Shown: positions 19,020 to 28,290 of the stretch, in pieces | Numbering within the stretch: the stretch's first letter is position 1 | How the letters are laid out: every line of letters starts with the position of its first letter | Source of the DNA: Echeneis naucrates | Taxonomy: Eukaryota; Chordata; Actinopteri; Carangiformes; Echeneidae | NCBI RefSeq assembly: GCF_900963305.1 | Contig: NC_042515.1 | Span: 3,580,377 to 3,644,376, forward strand | Reading direction: 5' to 3' | Length of the DNA stretch: 64,000 nucleotides | Translations under genes and position numbers: made by a program | Notes under the pieces: generated by a model | Told to the model about the DNA's origin: nothing | Seen by the model: only the letters and a program-made list of their open reading frames with translations | Databases searched by the model: none

Positions 19020-19020
<1 letters not shown>
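16193..19020. other. Intergenic, no gene seen
   Basis: AT-rich unique sequence between the 3' ends of ppp1r15b (plus) and ascl5 (minus). Open frames are short and without recognisable protein content. Poly-T tracts occur near 18696 and 18788. The right end probably includes the ascl5 3'UTR. Confidence 0.6.

Positions 19021-19052
<32 letters not shown>
19021..19052. repeat. (TG)n microsatellite directly after the ascl5 stop
   Basis: Sixteen TG units end eight bases from the ascl5 stop codon (19060-19062 on the minus strand), so the repeat lies at the very start of the 3'UTR. Confidence 0.85.
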
Positions 19053-19054
<2 letters not shown>

Positions 19055-19059
19055 CATAA

Positions 19060-19608
19060 TTAACATGTGAACCCCTCTGACTCTCCCCCACAGTCTGGTC
19101 CAGGAGACGAGGTGTTGGGGGACTCCCCCCTGCTGTGCCTCCCGTCCTCCAGCTCCACCAGTCCCTGCAGGTACTTGATGTACCTGATGGCGGCCCTCAG
19201 CGTCTCCACCTTGCTGAGCCGTTTGTCGGCACTCTGGCCCGGCAGGTGGTCCCTCAGTTTGGCGTAGCCCTGGTTCACACACTTGACCCTCTGCCGCTCC
19301 CTCTCGTTCCGTTTCTGGATGAACGCCGGCTCGAAGGGGCAGTCGTAGACGCTGAAGTGTCCGTGGTGGTGGAAGGGGGTCAGGTAGGGCAGGAGCCCCG
19401 GGCCGGGGCCCCTCAGAGGGCCCTTGTAGAGGCCGAGGCCGGAGGGGTCCATGCTGGAGGGGTAGAGGAAGAACGGCACGGAGCTGGACAGAGAGTCTGA
19501 GGACTGAGAGACGCCGCGGTCCTCACAGAGTCCGGCAGAAGGAGACAGACTGAAGCTCAGGTAAGAAGAACGCTGTTCAATGATTGGAGGAGAGCAGGAG
19601 GAGCTCAT
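19060..19608 (-). CDS. ascl5: Achaete-scute family bHLH transcription factor 5, 182 residues
   Basis: Single-exon frame on the minus strand. The ATG at 19608 (MSSSCSPPIIEQ) is chosen because upstream codons show no family likeness; the frame itself is open to 19725. The phrase PFEPAFIQKRNERERQRVKC is followed by VNQGYAKLRDHLPG and DKRLSKVETLRAAIRYIKYL (residues about 91-148). This is the ASCL bHLH domain and matches remembered human ASCL5, including the preceding YDCPFEPAFIQ; ASCL3 and ASCL4 are less close. Ser/Pro- and Gly-rich flanks are typical. ASCL proteins bind E-boxes as heterodimers with E proteins; ASCL5 is linked to tooth and epithelial development in mammals. The left neighbours pik3c2b and ppp1r15b share human 1q32.1 with ASCL5. 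The GC-rich coding body contrasts with AT-rich surroundings. Confidence 0.9.
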   Translation of the reverse strand: MSSSCSPPIIEQRSSYLSFSLSPSAGLCEDRGVSQSSDSLSSSVPFFLYPSSMDPSGLGLYKGPLRGPGPGLLPYLTPFHHHGHFSVYDCPFEPAFIQKRNERERQRVKCVNQGYAKLRDHLPGQSADKRLSKVETLRAAIRYIKYLQGLVELEDGRHSRGESPNTSSPGPDCGGESEGFTC

Positions 19609-21060
19609 TGTGTGATCTGGTCTGACTGATACCTGAACAGAAGTCCTGGCTCTGTAGATGGAGTCTAACAACACCAGAGTCCACAGTGGTGAGTCATCAT
19701 CAGTCCTGCTGACAGAAAGACACAAAACCTGAGACCGAGTCTGTTTGTGCCGTTTTATTAGTTCACTGAGGCAGCAGCCTTCATCATCTAATGACCGTTT
19801 CAGTTGAATTTAGGTCTGAAAGCCACAAAAAATTGTTTCGTAAATGTGAGAGTTGGATTTTCTTCATCAAGATCATGATTTAAAACTGAGCGCCTCTTGG
19901 TTTCACTTCGTTTTGTGAGCTTTTATGGACAAAATAATAAAAAAATTACCAGCAGACTGAATAAATATCAGTCATTCTCATCTGCAGAAGAATTTAAAAC
20001 GCTGAAATGTAACGGATTCAAAGGTTTGAAACAAAAATAAAAACATTAAATCAGAAAACCGCTACAAGCAGCTCGTTTAGATACAGACTGAAAATGGTAT
20101 ATTCCAAAATACTACAATTAGAACCTCAAATATTAATCACTGACTTTCTTTTGTCATTTTTCTTTCAAATATCTTCACTAAAGAAAATATAAAAAAAATC
20201 AGAGCAGAAATAAATCAGTGTGTCCTCAAAACTCATTAATTGAGTCAGATGCAAAAAGAAACTAAAGCAGCAAACTCAGTTACTTCAACCTGTGTGTCAG
20301 CCCATTTCTGTCTGTAAATACGGAAACATAAAGTGCGTTGAGAAGCTGATGGTCTTTGTCTCACCTTCAGATGCAGCTGCAGCGTTTCCTCCTCTGAGGT
20401 CGACTCTGACTGAGGCTGCAGATGAAAAGCCGAGGATTTACCTGCTGTTACCCGCCGAAGCTCCGCCCCTCCAGGTGTGTGACGGGGTGGCAGGTAGAGA
20501 GAGAATCCAACACAGCCCCCCTAAACTAAGGCATTTTCTGAACTACGCAATTTTTTACGCCATTATAACAGCAAGAAATGAAAGAAATGTAAAAGTTGAT
20601 CTAGACTATAAAATGATACAGAATAATAATAACAATAATAGTGATAGTAATAATTATCATTTTCAGTGTGTGATCAGATCATATTTGATGTTCGTCTATC
20701 TCAGTCGGGCTGCGAAACATCAAAGATCCTGCACAGGGAAAAATGAGTGTTTGCAGTTTCCTCTTCCTAAATCCTGTATTTCCAGATGAAAGAAGTCGGC
20801 GACACACACCCTTCCTGTCAGCCTCTCATCACACAACACACACTGATGACTGTTTACACACACACACACCTGTAACCCGAGCTGCTGCCTGAAATCTAGC
20901 CGAACACTTTTTGTGCGTCTGACAGTTTGTTTTGTTAGAAACTGTAAATGTGGTGATCTTAGAGGCCACATCGTCTCTGGTGCACTGAAAGATGACAGAT
21001 TTGTTTTTAGCTCGACTGAGGATGGCTTGAGACTCACTCTTCTTCACGTTAGCCCTGTAA

Positions 21061-21117
<57 letters not shown>
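21061..21117. repeat. Long (CA)n microsatellite
   Basis: About 28 uninterrupted CA units, the longest dinucleotide array in the window. Confidence 0.95.
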
Positions 21118-21120
<3 letters not shown>

Positions 21121-21212
21121 AAGTGTCACTCTGTCTTCACATGTTGAACTTTGAAAGGTGAAGCCGGAGTGAAGTCGTCAGTCGTCAGTAGCAGCCTGAA
21201 AACAAACACTGA

Positions 21213-21247
<35 letters not shown>

Positions 21248-22781
21248 AGACTGAGAGAAACAAACATTTAAGCCTAGTCCTGTAACAGCAGGTTGGGCCA
21301 CTGGCAAGATCTCAAAATGACCAACTCTGTGTGTTTACATGTCTGCACGTGTGTGTGTGTGTGTGTGTGTGTAAGTGTGTGATAATTGTCCATGTCCAGT
21401 ATGACCAGGAGAAAAAGTGTGTTTCCATGTTCATGGACATGTGACTGTTGGTTAAACGAGGTTTTCTAAAATGATGAACTGATCCTAAAAACTGCAGCGT
21501 TTCTGCTCAGGTCCACTCCAAACGTCCAGTCGACGTTTCCTCAGTGTTCCTGCAGGCGGAAGCTGCTGCCCACGCACACAGACACGTTTGTTGTGCGTGC
21601 GTGTGCGTGTGCTTTAATAAGGGCATGCACATGCAGGAGTGAGTTGTTCGCTCTATTGTTTTTCTGGAGCATCTAAGATCAAACAACAAACCTCAGCTTC
21701 AGCATGCAGAGACTTGACTCCATCAGGTACTCCGGCTGTCATAAAACTTTATTTAAAGTAACAATTTTATTTCACGTCAATTAACAAAAATAATTCTGGT
21801 GATTGAAATCAACTCTGCTGTTGTATTTGACTTCTGTCACTAGAGTAATTACATATTATTTCTAAATTTGCTGAAAAATGGATTAGCATACATTACAGTC
21901 CAAAGACCTGAACTCTCTTTTCAGGATCGATGAGAACAGATATCTAATCTGGATCTAGTTTTTAGGTTTGTGTTCTGCATTAACAGTGAATGAACAAGAA
22001 TCCCTGACATCGACAATGTTGCTTCTTTACTGTGCTGTTTGACGTTGTCAGTCTCTGTCTGTGGACTGTTAGTGTAAGATGAGACTTCAGATTCTGTGAA
22101 ACATCAATTAATAAGTAAAACACTGTAATAAGTAATAAAACCTATAATAATAACTCATGAAATTATCGGTCATGAATGTCATAATTTATATTTTCACTGA
22201 AGAAGAATAAAGAATAACACCAGAAATAGTAACACAGTGCATTAAAACAATATGAAAACTGATAACTGAGTAAATCAACAGAAATTAGACAGATTATCTA
22301 AAACAGCTGTTTGGCTGACCTGCTTTACTTAAACTCTCTGTCTCCACAACTAGTTTACGAGAATAAGATCATTGAGGGTCATTGATGCCACCAGGTGGCG
22401 CTGTCCCTCAGGGCCCCTGAGACCAGTTGAGAGACAGACCGGTCTGATCACAGATGAAGGAGTTACTCTTCATACGTCTTCGTTTATCTGACAGAAACAG
22501 AGACTTCACACAGTTCAGGCCTCTGTATCTGTCGGCACAAAAACGTGTGCAGCTCTGCACCGTTGCTGACAGGAAGCCCCCCTCATCAGTCTGTAGATCA
22601 GCTGATCCTCTCTACATTCACATCCATGAAGCTGCAGGTTCTCAGTTGTTTTTTTTCTCTTTCTGCCGTGGATTTAAATGGTTCAGTCTGTGTGTGGTGA
22701 TGGCGGGGGGGGGGGAGCACGTGCCCCAGTCACACGACCCCCTCAGCCTCCCAGCTCTGTGAACCCGTGGACACACTCGGC

Positions 22782-22789
22782 TTCCCACA
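22782..22789 (-). promoter_or_regulatory. RBPJ consensus site
   Basis: TTCCCACA, the complement of the YGTGGGAA consensus bound by RBPJ/Su(H). It is the leftmost of the cluster and lies 480 bases before the small gene. Binding is not shown. Confidence 0.35.
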
Positions 22790-23161
22790 CTTCTCCGTCC
22801 ATCACACACACACACACAATAGAAGTGTGTGTGTGTGTGTGTGTGTGCACTCAGGCTGACATCCGTGTGGCTCTCAGGTTCCATCTGCACACAAACCAAA
22901 CTAAACCACATCTGCTCCACTTGTGTCACTCTGTCACACAACAGACTGATTTTTATATTAAACAATGTTCAGATTATTTATTAATTTTGATTGTCAACCA
23001 ATCAGGAGTGAAACTAAAAAAAAAAATCATTGATTTTGTTCAAACTGGTTTTCAGCTCAGTGACAATAATTAAATATCTTAAAAATGTAAAATATTTTTT
23101 TATACAGAATATTATTTAGTTGGATTTTTGTAGTTCAGTGATAAATGAACTCTGAGCTCCT

Positions 23162-23216
23162 GATTGGTCGGACAGCAGAGAGAGAGAGAGAGAGAGCAGG
23201 CCGAGTTGCATAAATA
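23162..23216 (+). promoter_or_regulatory. Core promoter of the small unrecognised gene
   Basis: A reverse CCAAT box (ATTGG, 23163-23167), a short (GA)n run and a TATA-like CATAAATA (23209-23216) lie 52 bases before the ATG at 23268. The spacing suits initiation near 23240 and a short leader. Confidence 0.5.
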
Positions 23217-23267
23217 CAGAGAGGAGACGCAAACGTGAGAAGACGTCCTCTGGACTGACATCTGGAA

Positions 23268-24145
23268 ATGCCTCAGTACGTGGACCTGACACTTCAGGGC
23301 AGCATGAAGGAGCAGCTGTTCAGGTGAGCCTGAAGAACCTCTTCACTCCAAATTATTATACGTCACAATGTAGTCGAGAACAGTTCAGAAGAAACCGTCT
23401 AGTTTTTATTTAATCAGCTGTGAAGCAGGTCCAGGTTCAGGTAGAACACCGGCTCTGTTCTCAGATCAGGACTGTTTTGGTTTTTCAACATTGTGAACTA
23501 CATCAACATGAACAGATGCTTTTGTGTGATTATTGTTTAGGACATGTATGAATCATTTTAAAGCCAAAGTTTCACTACATATGTGTTTTAAGTTGTCAAA
23601 ATCATTTTGTTTGTGTCAGTGACGATCAGACAGAAACCTTCAGTGACGTCTCCCCACGATTGGAAAAGTTTCATTATCAATACACCCGACAGGTATTTGT
23701 CTTTCATGTCCGAGTTTACTGCCAATCCTCACATCTAAGAGGCAGCAGTAAATAAATTAGGATTAAGGCTTTTCATGATTATATTTCTAATGATCTGACG
23801 AATCAGATCTGCTCTGGAGAAATCTGGCGGCTGATGTGGTCGTGGATTGTGTACAGGAGGAGTTAAACATCTTGACAATGACTAAAAACTTTAGTGATTC
23901 TGAAAGATGTTATTGATTAAAAAAGTGTGTGTGTTAACGCTGCCCTGGTGTGTCTCAGGTGTAAACTCCACCTGTTGGAGCGGAGGTGCAGCGGTCAGGT
24001 GGAGAAGCTGCAGAGCGGGACGTCGGTGTCCTTCATCACGCTCAGGAGAACGCTGCCGTCCCACAGCGGCTGCTCCAAATACTCCAGAGACAGCCTACGT
24101 CTGTTTCCTGACGCAGAAGAAGAGGCGGCTCCGCTCTGCCTTTAA
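23268..24145 (+). CDS. Small two-exon gene of unknown function, 80 residues predicted
   Basis: Exon 1, 23268-23323 (MPQYVDLTLQGSMKEQLF), ends with a good donor (GTGAGC). Exon 2, 23959-24145, follows the acceptor TGTCTCAG and stays open for 61 codons to TAA. The chain contains RCKLHLLERRCSGQVEKL and ends DAEEEAAPLCL. It has no signal peptide, membrane segment or motif that I know. A CCAAT/TATA promoter lies just upstream and an AATAAA at 24617, which makes a complete transcription unit. An alternative middle exon (about 23619-23691) is also spliceable in frame, but then the last exon stops at once, giving about 45 residues. Another frame of the last exon is open to 24173. Which product is real cannot be told here. 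Neighbours are ascl5 and the her cluster. Confidence 0.5.
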
Positions 24146-24616
24146 AATGTGGCTTCAACTGGAAGGAATTTGATTGTGCCAGATTTTATTTTTTAATGAC
24201 GATTTGTGTCTTTTCTGTCTGAATATCTGCGGATAACTTAGAAATGCATTATATGCATCATGATGAGCAGTTGTGCTGCTGTAGATTGTGTTTAAAAACA
24301 TGGAGGCCTTTCGTACACTGCTGACACACCAGAGTCCACCTCTGGCCTTCCGGTCCAACGTGGTCTGGGATGTGAAACATCTGTGTGGAGCAGAAAAGGG
24401 CCGGACTCCACAGCTGGACGCTCCTACTGGAGGTTCAGTCATTAACGTTGATTCAGCTGAATTGATGTTAATGAATTTGTTCACCCTTTAATTCAAAGGG
24501 AAGTGATGATTTTATTTATTTAAGCATATTGTTTAATTCGATTTTTTTCGTTGCTGTTTTGTTTAATGATAAATTGTTACAGTCCAGCTTGTGTACCGGT
24601 CGGATGTTTTTGTTGA

Positions 24617-24622
24617 AATAAA
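24617..24622 (+). terminator. Candidate poly(A) signal of the small gene
   Basis: AATAAA 470 bases after the stop. It lies inside duplicated arm A; the arm B copy is at 34357-34362 without the gene's coding part. Confidence 0.45.
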
Positions 24623-25742
24623 TCTTTTAAATGTTACATGTTTGTGCTGAGTTTGTGGAAACAACAGAGCTGTTTGGTTTTTACCTGCAGGAGCAAAGAA
24701 CAAATCGTATGAACCGTGTGAGGTGCAGAACTGGGTCTTATCGGGAGTTACTCCTGTTTCCTCCAGACGTGAAGCCAGACCAGTTCAGACGGTGGGACTG
24801 GGGGACATCCAGCTCCAGGATCTGTCCAGTTCTGACCCACAGATGGCTCTGCTGAGGTGACTGGACCCCGGAGGTTGATCCTGATCTCAGACCTCACACA
24901 GACCGGCCTTCTAAAGAACAAGGCTGGTTTAACGGGCCCGTTCAGACCGGTCCAGGATGACCCACAGCTGCTCTCAGGATCTCTGATAGATCACACCATT
25001 TTAACCAACAGATGTCACTGCAGAGCTTTTCCAACAGTTCCACCTGGTTCCACCTGGTTCCAACCAAAACCCCCCTCCGGTCCGTAAACCTGGACCCAGT
25101 GGGCCACTGTCCTCCAAAGGCCAGAACCCTGATCTGTGAGACTCATCTCCAATCTGATCTCAAACCAAACCACCAACAGGTTCAGCCGCCTTCCATGTAA
25201 AACTTGTTGGACTCTTTAGGACCTCCAGGTCTTCAGGTCATCAGCTGATGACCTCAATTCTCAAGACCTTTTCATTAAACTCCAAAAAGATGAAGTTAAT
25301 TCTACAAATCAATCGTTTCCATCGTCTGGTGATATTTGTGGGAGCTGTGAGGATCTGCAGCTGGACAGCGTGGTGTTGTTGTTGTACGTCTGTGCTCGGT
25401 GCTGCTGTAACAAACTGAAGTGTGTTGTGTGTTTGGGGTTTACTGACACAACAACGACTCAACACACGAGGCTGACAGGGCAAAGTGAACAACAGGAATG
25501 TTTAATACACAATTAATAACAACACAAAGAGGAGAAGCTCATACGTACTGCGCCTGTTCCGCCTTCACAAAAGGCAACTTGAAGCAGGTTCATAGGAGGC
25601 CTGGTTGTCGTACTTTGAAGACAAACGTGGAGAAACACAAGTGTAAAGAAAGAACGTGCAAATGTTGCACAGCCGAGCCTCCGCCGTGCGCATTTACGCA
25701 CAGAAACCAGCAGAGTGAGGCTGTGACCTGTCGACACAATCT

Positions 25743-25786
25743 GCACACACAGACACACACACACACACACACAGACACACACACAG
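25743..25786. repeat. (CA)n-rich microsatellite in arm A
   Basis: CACA/CAGA alternation. The arm B copy (33191-33234) has a different arrangement of interruptions. Confidence 0.8.
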
Positions 25787-25789
25787 CAG

Positions 25790-26065
25790 CGTGTGTCCGA
25801 GCTACCACGGCCTCCACAGGGAGCAGTGGGACCGACCCGCCGACCCGCTGCTCCCCGGACATGTGCCGCTCCGGAGGCCGGGAGGAGCCCCGGGAGGAGC
25901 TGGGCGCCACCCGGGCCAGAGCCCGCTGCAGCGTGGACTCTTCACACCTGACGGGTTCCCACAGTCCGCAGCCATAAAGGCCCATAAAGTCCGGACGACA
26001 AACAGCCTCCTGCCCCCCACACTTCCTCTGTCAGCCCAGACAGAAGTGTGCCGCCGGCCGTGACG
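25790..26065. promoter_or_regulatory. GC/CpG-rich non-coding block with RBPJ site (arm A)
   Basis: A sharply bounded GC-rich segment 1.2 kb before her copy A, repeated at 32913-33188 in arm B. It contains TTCCCACA (25956-25963) and TATA-like CATAAAG phrases. Open frames here exist on both strands and look like a result of GC content rather than coding. I read it as a CpG-rich enhancer or alternative promoter; it could also be a leader exon of unknown RNA. Confidence 0.35.
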
Positions 26066-26318
26066 TGGATGATGATGATGATGAGGAAAATAACGAGAAG
26101 AAGATGAAACTTCAAAGTTTTATAATAAGAAAAAAAAAAAGATCTCCAATAACAACATGTAATCTAAAAACATAAGGTCTGCAAAAACAAAAACAAATAC
26201 ACAAATATCAAACAGAGTAAAACAAAGTGATTATATTAATACTGCACGTGGATCAGTAACTATATCTAAATATATCATTTATGTCTGTGAGCTAAAATAA
26301 GATCACGTGACATCAGAA

Positions 26319-26321
<3 letters not shown>

Positions 26322-26356
<35 letters not shown>

Positions 26357-26379
26357 GAAGAAGAAGAAGAAGAAGAAGC
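26322..26379. repeat. (AAT)n/(AAG)n compound microsatellite
   Basis: About eleven AAT units followed by about eight AAG units. The arm B counterpart (32638-32672) is shorter, so the arms differ here. Confidence 0.85.
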
Positions 26380-26843
26380 TGCAGTTTCTAATGGACGACG
26401 CTGCTTCCTGTTGCTAGGAGACAGATGGGGGGGTCTCGTGCACACTTCCCCAACAACATAAAAGACTCACAGATCCACGTGCCGGCGGTGGGGGGGGTGG
26501 AGTAATAATATCTGACGCTTGTTTGCTTAGCAGATCTGGTCTGTAGGACCACCTACAGGGAGGAGGTGTGATGGGGGGGGGCAGGTTTATGGCTGAAGAG
26601 GAAGTGTGCCCCCCCCACCAAGAGACACAGTCATTAACTCATCTGGTTTCTCAGCATCATACAGAGAAACTCTGCAGCTTCATATTTCAGCATCATGTCT
26701 TCAGGTAAATGATTTTTATTGTTGTTTCCTCTGACTGATACCAACAAATCTCTGTGCAGCCCCCCCCCCCCCCCCCCAATGATCAATGATCGATGACTTA
26801 ACGAAGATATGACTGTCGGTGTCCAGAAACAGCGTTTTTGTCT

Positions 26844-27264
26844 GTCCTCTCAGGTGAGTCCAGGTCTCGGGGTCCTGTGGACCGACCTGCTGTCGGCTGT
26901 CTGTGAATCCAGCATGTGTCTTATCTTTATGTGTTTGTGGCCCTTATCAGGCCGCCGTCCCGGCTGCTGCACATCTGCAGCGGCCTGATCAGATGAGAGA
27001 GCGGGAAGGTTCCCAGGTAATAAAAGTGGAGGTCTGAACCTCCACAGATCTGCAGCAGCCTCCCTCCGCTGAGGCCACCAGGCCAGTTAACCATGAGATA
27101 ATTGATGCCTCTCTCCTATTGTTGTGCGGGCCTCGCCCACTGGCCTCAGAGTGTGGGAAAGCTAATCCTGCCTGGGACTCATGGCTTTGTAATGCTAATG
27201 TGGGCCTATAAATAGAGGAGAGGGCTCCTCAGTCTCATCACTGCTCACTCTGCTCTCCACCAGG
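26844..27264 (+). promoter_or_regulatory. Promoter of her copy A
   Basis: A TATA box TATAAATA (27207-27214) lies 51 bases before the ATG. An RBPJ consensus TGTGGGAA is at 27152-27159, about 50 bases upstream of TATA, the layout expected of Notch-responsive Hes/her promoters. A perfect 10-bp inverted repeat (26946-26955 with 26980-26989, 24-base loop) lies further up. The whole block recurs at 31737-32157 and 35908-36328 for the other two copies. Notch control is inferred. Confidence 0.7.
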
Positions 27265-27817
27265 ATGGCTCCAAGCAGCACCAGAGACTCTCCCATCTCA
27301 GAGCTCTCCACCAAAGACAGACACAAAGTAAGTCGTGCTGCACACTTTCCATCTGCGCTGCGTGTTTTTCCTCGGTGAGCTCCGTGGTGAAGTTTTTCCT
27401 GACCCAGCCTCCTCTTCTCTCCAACAGCTGAGGAAACCGGTGGTGGAGAAGATGCGCAGAGATCGCATCAACAGCTGCATCGAGCAGCTGAAGGTCCTGC
27501 TGGAGAAGGAGTTCCACAAACAGGATCCCAACGCCAAGCTGGAGAAGGCCGACGTGCTGGAGATGACGGTGGTGTTCCTGAAGCAGCAGCTGCGGCCTCA
27601 GAGCTCCGGCGCTCGCACGGCTCACAGCGACGGATACTCCCACTGCTGGAAGGAGACGCTGCACTTCCTGTCCCAGAACTCCCTGAAGGAGGTGACGCCC
27701 CTGCAGCTCCAGCACCTCCACGCCGGCCTGACGCCCACCCTGTCCTCCCACAGCCACGTCCAGGCTGCAGGGAAGCAGCTGCCGGGCCCTGACAGGGCCA
27801 TGTGGAGGCCCTGGTAG
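27265..27817 (+). CDS. Hes5-type bHLH-Orange repressor, her copy A, 150 residues
   Basis: Exon 1 is 27265-27327 (MAPSSTRDSPISELSTKDRHK); a 100-base GT-AG intron follows; exon 2 is 27428-27817. The bHLH domain is residues 22-76 (LRKPVVEKMRRDRIN, KLEKADVLEMTVVFL) with the Hes-specific proline in the basic part; an Orange-type segment contains YSHCWKETLHFLS (about 91-103); the C-terminal WRPW is the Groucho/TLE recruitment motif. Together these identify a Hes5-class Notch-target repressor (teleost her4/her15/her2/her12 group); the exact orthologue cannot be decided here. Helix 1 through the end runs in one exon. Copies B and C predict the same protein. The 3'UTR is shared with C but not with B. 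Confidence 0.93.
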
Positions 27818-28082
27818 GAGCAGGAGGCGACTCTTCAAGCTGGACTGGAATCAGAATTGAAAGCTCTTGTTGCTGTAGTTTCTCCGGTTTGGAGTTTGTG
27901 TGTCTTTACAGTGTAAAACTGTTTGCCGTGTGGCTCCTGTGGAGTCGACTCTTTAATGACTGTAATGCATCGTGTGCTGGAGGAGACGTCTCCTGTCAAG
28001 TGAGTGTGACTGTGACCTTTTATAAAGGAGAACTATGAGACTTATTTATTAACAGTTTACAGTTTGTATCCGCTGACATTTG

Positions 28083-28088
28083 AATAAA
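28083..28088 (+). terminator. Poly(A) signal of her copy A
   Basis: AATAAA 266 bases after the stop, in a 3'UTR shared with copy C (signal at 35084-35089). Confidence 0.6.
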
Positions 28089-28290
28089 TTCACTTTATTG
28101 TCTTTAAACTGCTGACCTCTTATAATTTCTTGCATTAAATGCCAGATGTTTGCCAGAATTGAATCAATTAATCATGCAGCAACATTCCTTTTTTACAAAA
28201 CTCTTTTCTAATATTCACACTTTCAATCAAAGAGATTATTATTACACTGAAGACTGTTTACGTACGATCTGAGTGATTTCTCAGCCTCGT

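Larger units (their letters stand above)
19726..23160. other. Intergenic upstream of ascl5, microsatellite-rich
   Basis: This stretch separates ascl5 (minus) from the small unrecognised gene (plus) and so should hold both 5' regions. It contains (CA)n arrays at about 21062-21117, 21217-21246 and 22801-22818 and (TG)n arrays at 21349-21372 and 22828-22846, a G11 tract at 22705-22715 and one RBPJ-type TTCCCACA at 22782-22789. No coding exon or RNA gene was recognised. Confidence 0.6.
24193..27821 (+). repeat. Palindrome arm A (3.6 kb), inverted copy at 31180-34795
   Basis: Reading 31180-34795 on the minus strand reproduces this block nearly base for base: non-coding DNA, GC-rich block, her promoter, intron and coding exons. 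Differences are scattered substitutions and length changes in microsatellites and in a C18 versus G32 tract. The left edge lies 48 bases after the small gene's stop and the right edge four bases after the her stop codon. Confidence 0.95.

Noticed and set aside
21061-21246. Regular direct repeats suggestive of an array
   Set aside because: These are simple (CA)n microsatellites in a vertebrate genome, not a CRISPR-type array.
23619-23691. Middle exon for the small unrecognised gene
   Set aside because: Splice sites are acceptable, but using it ends the protein at the first codons of the last exon; kept only as an alternative.
25590-25985. Overlapping 90-160-codon frames in the GC-rich block and their copies at 32915-33388
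   Set aside because: Open on both strands at once, run through CA-repeat translation, and lack domains; they persist in two arms only through the recent duplication.
27245-27838. 197-codon frame antisense to her copy A, repeated opposite copies B and C
   Set aside because: It is the mirror of a GC-rich coding exon, repeats only because the block is duplicated, and crosses the her intron and promoter side without any known motif.
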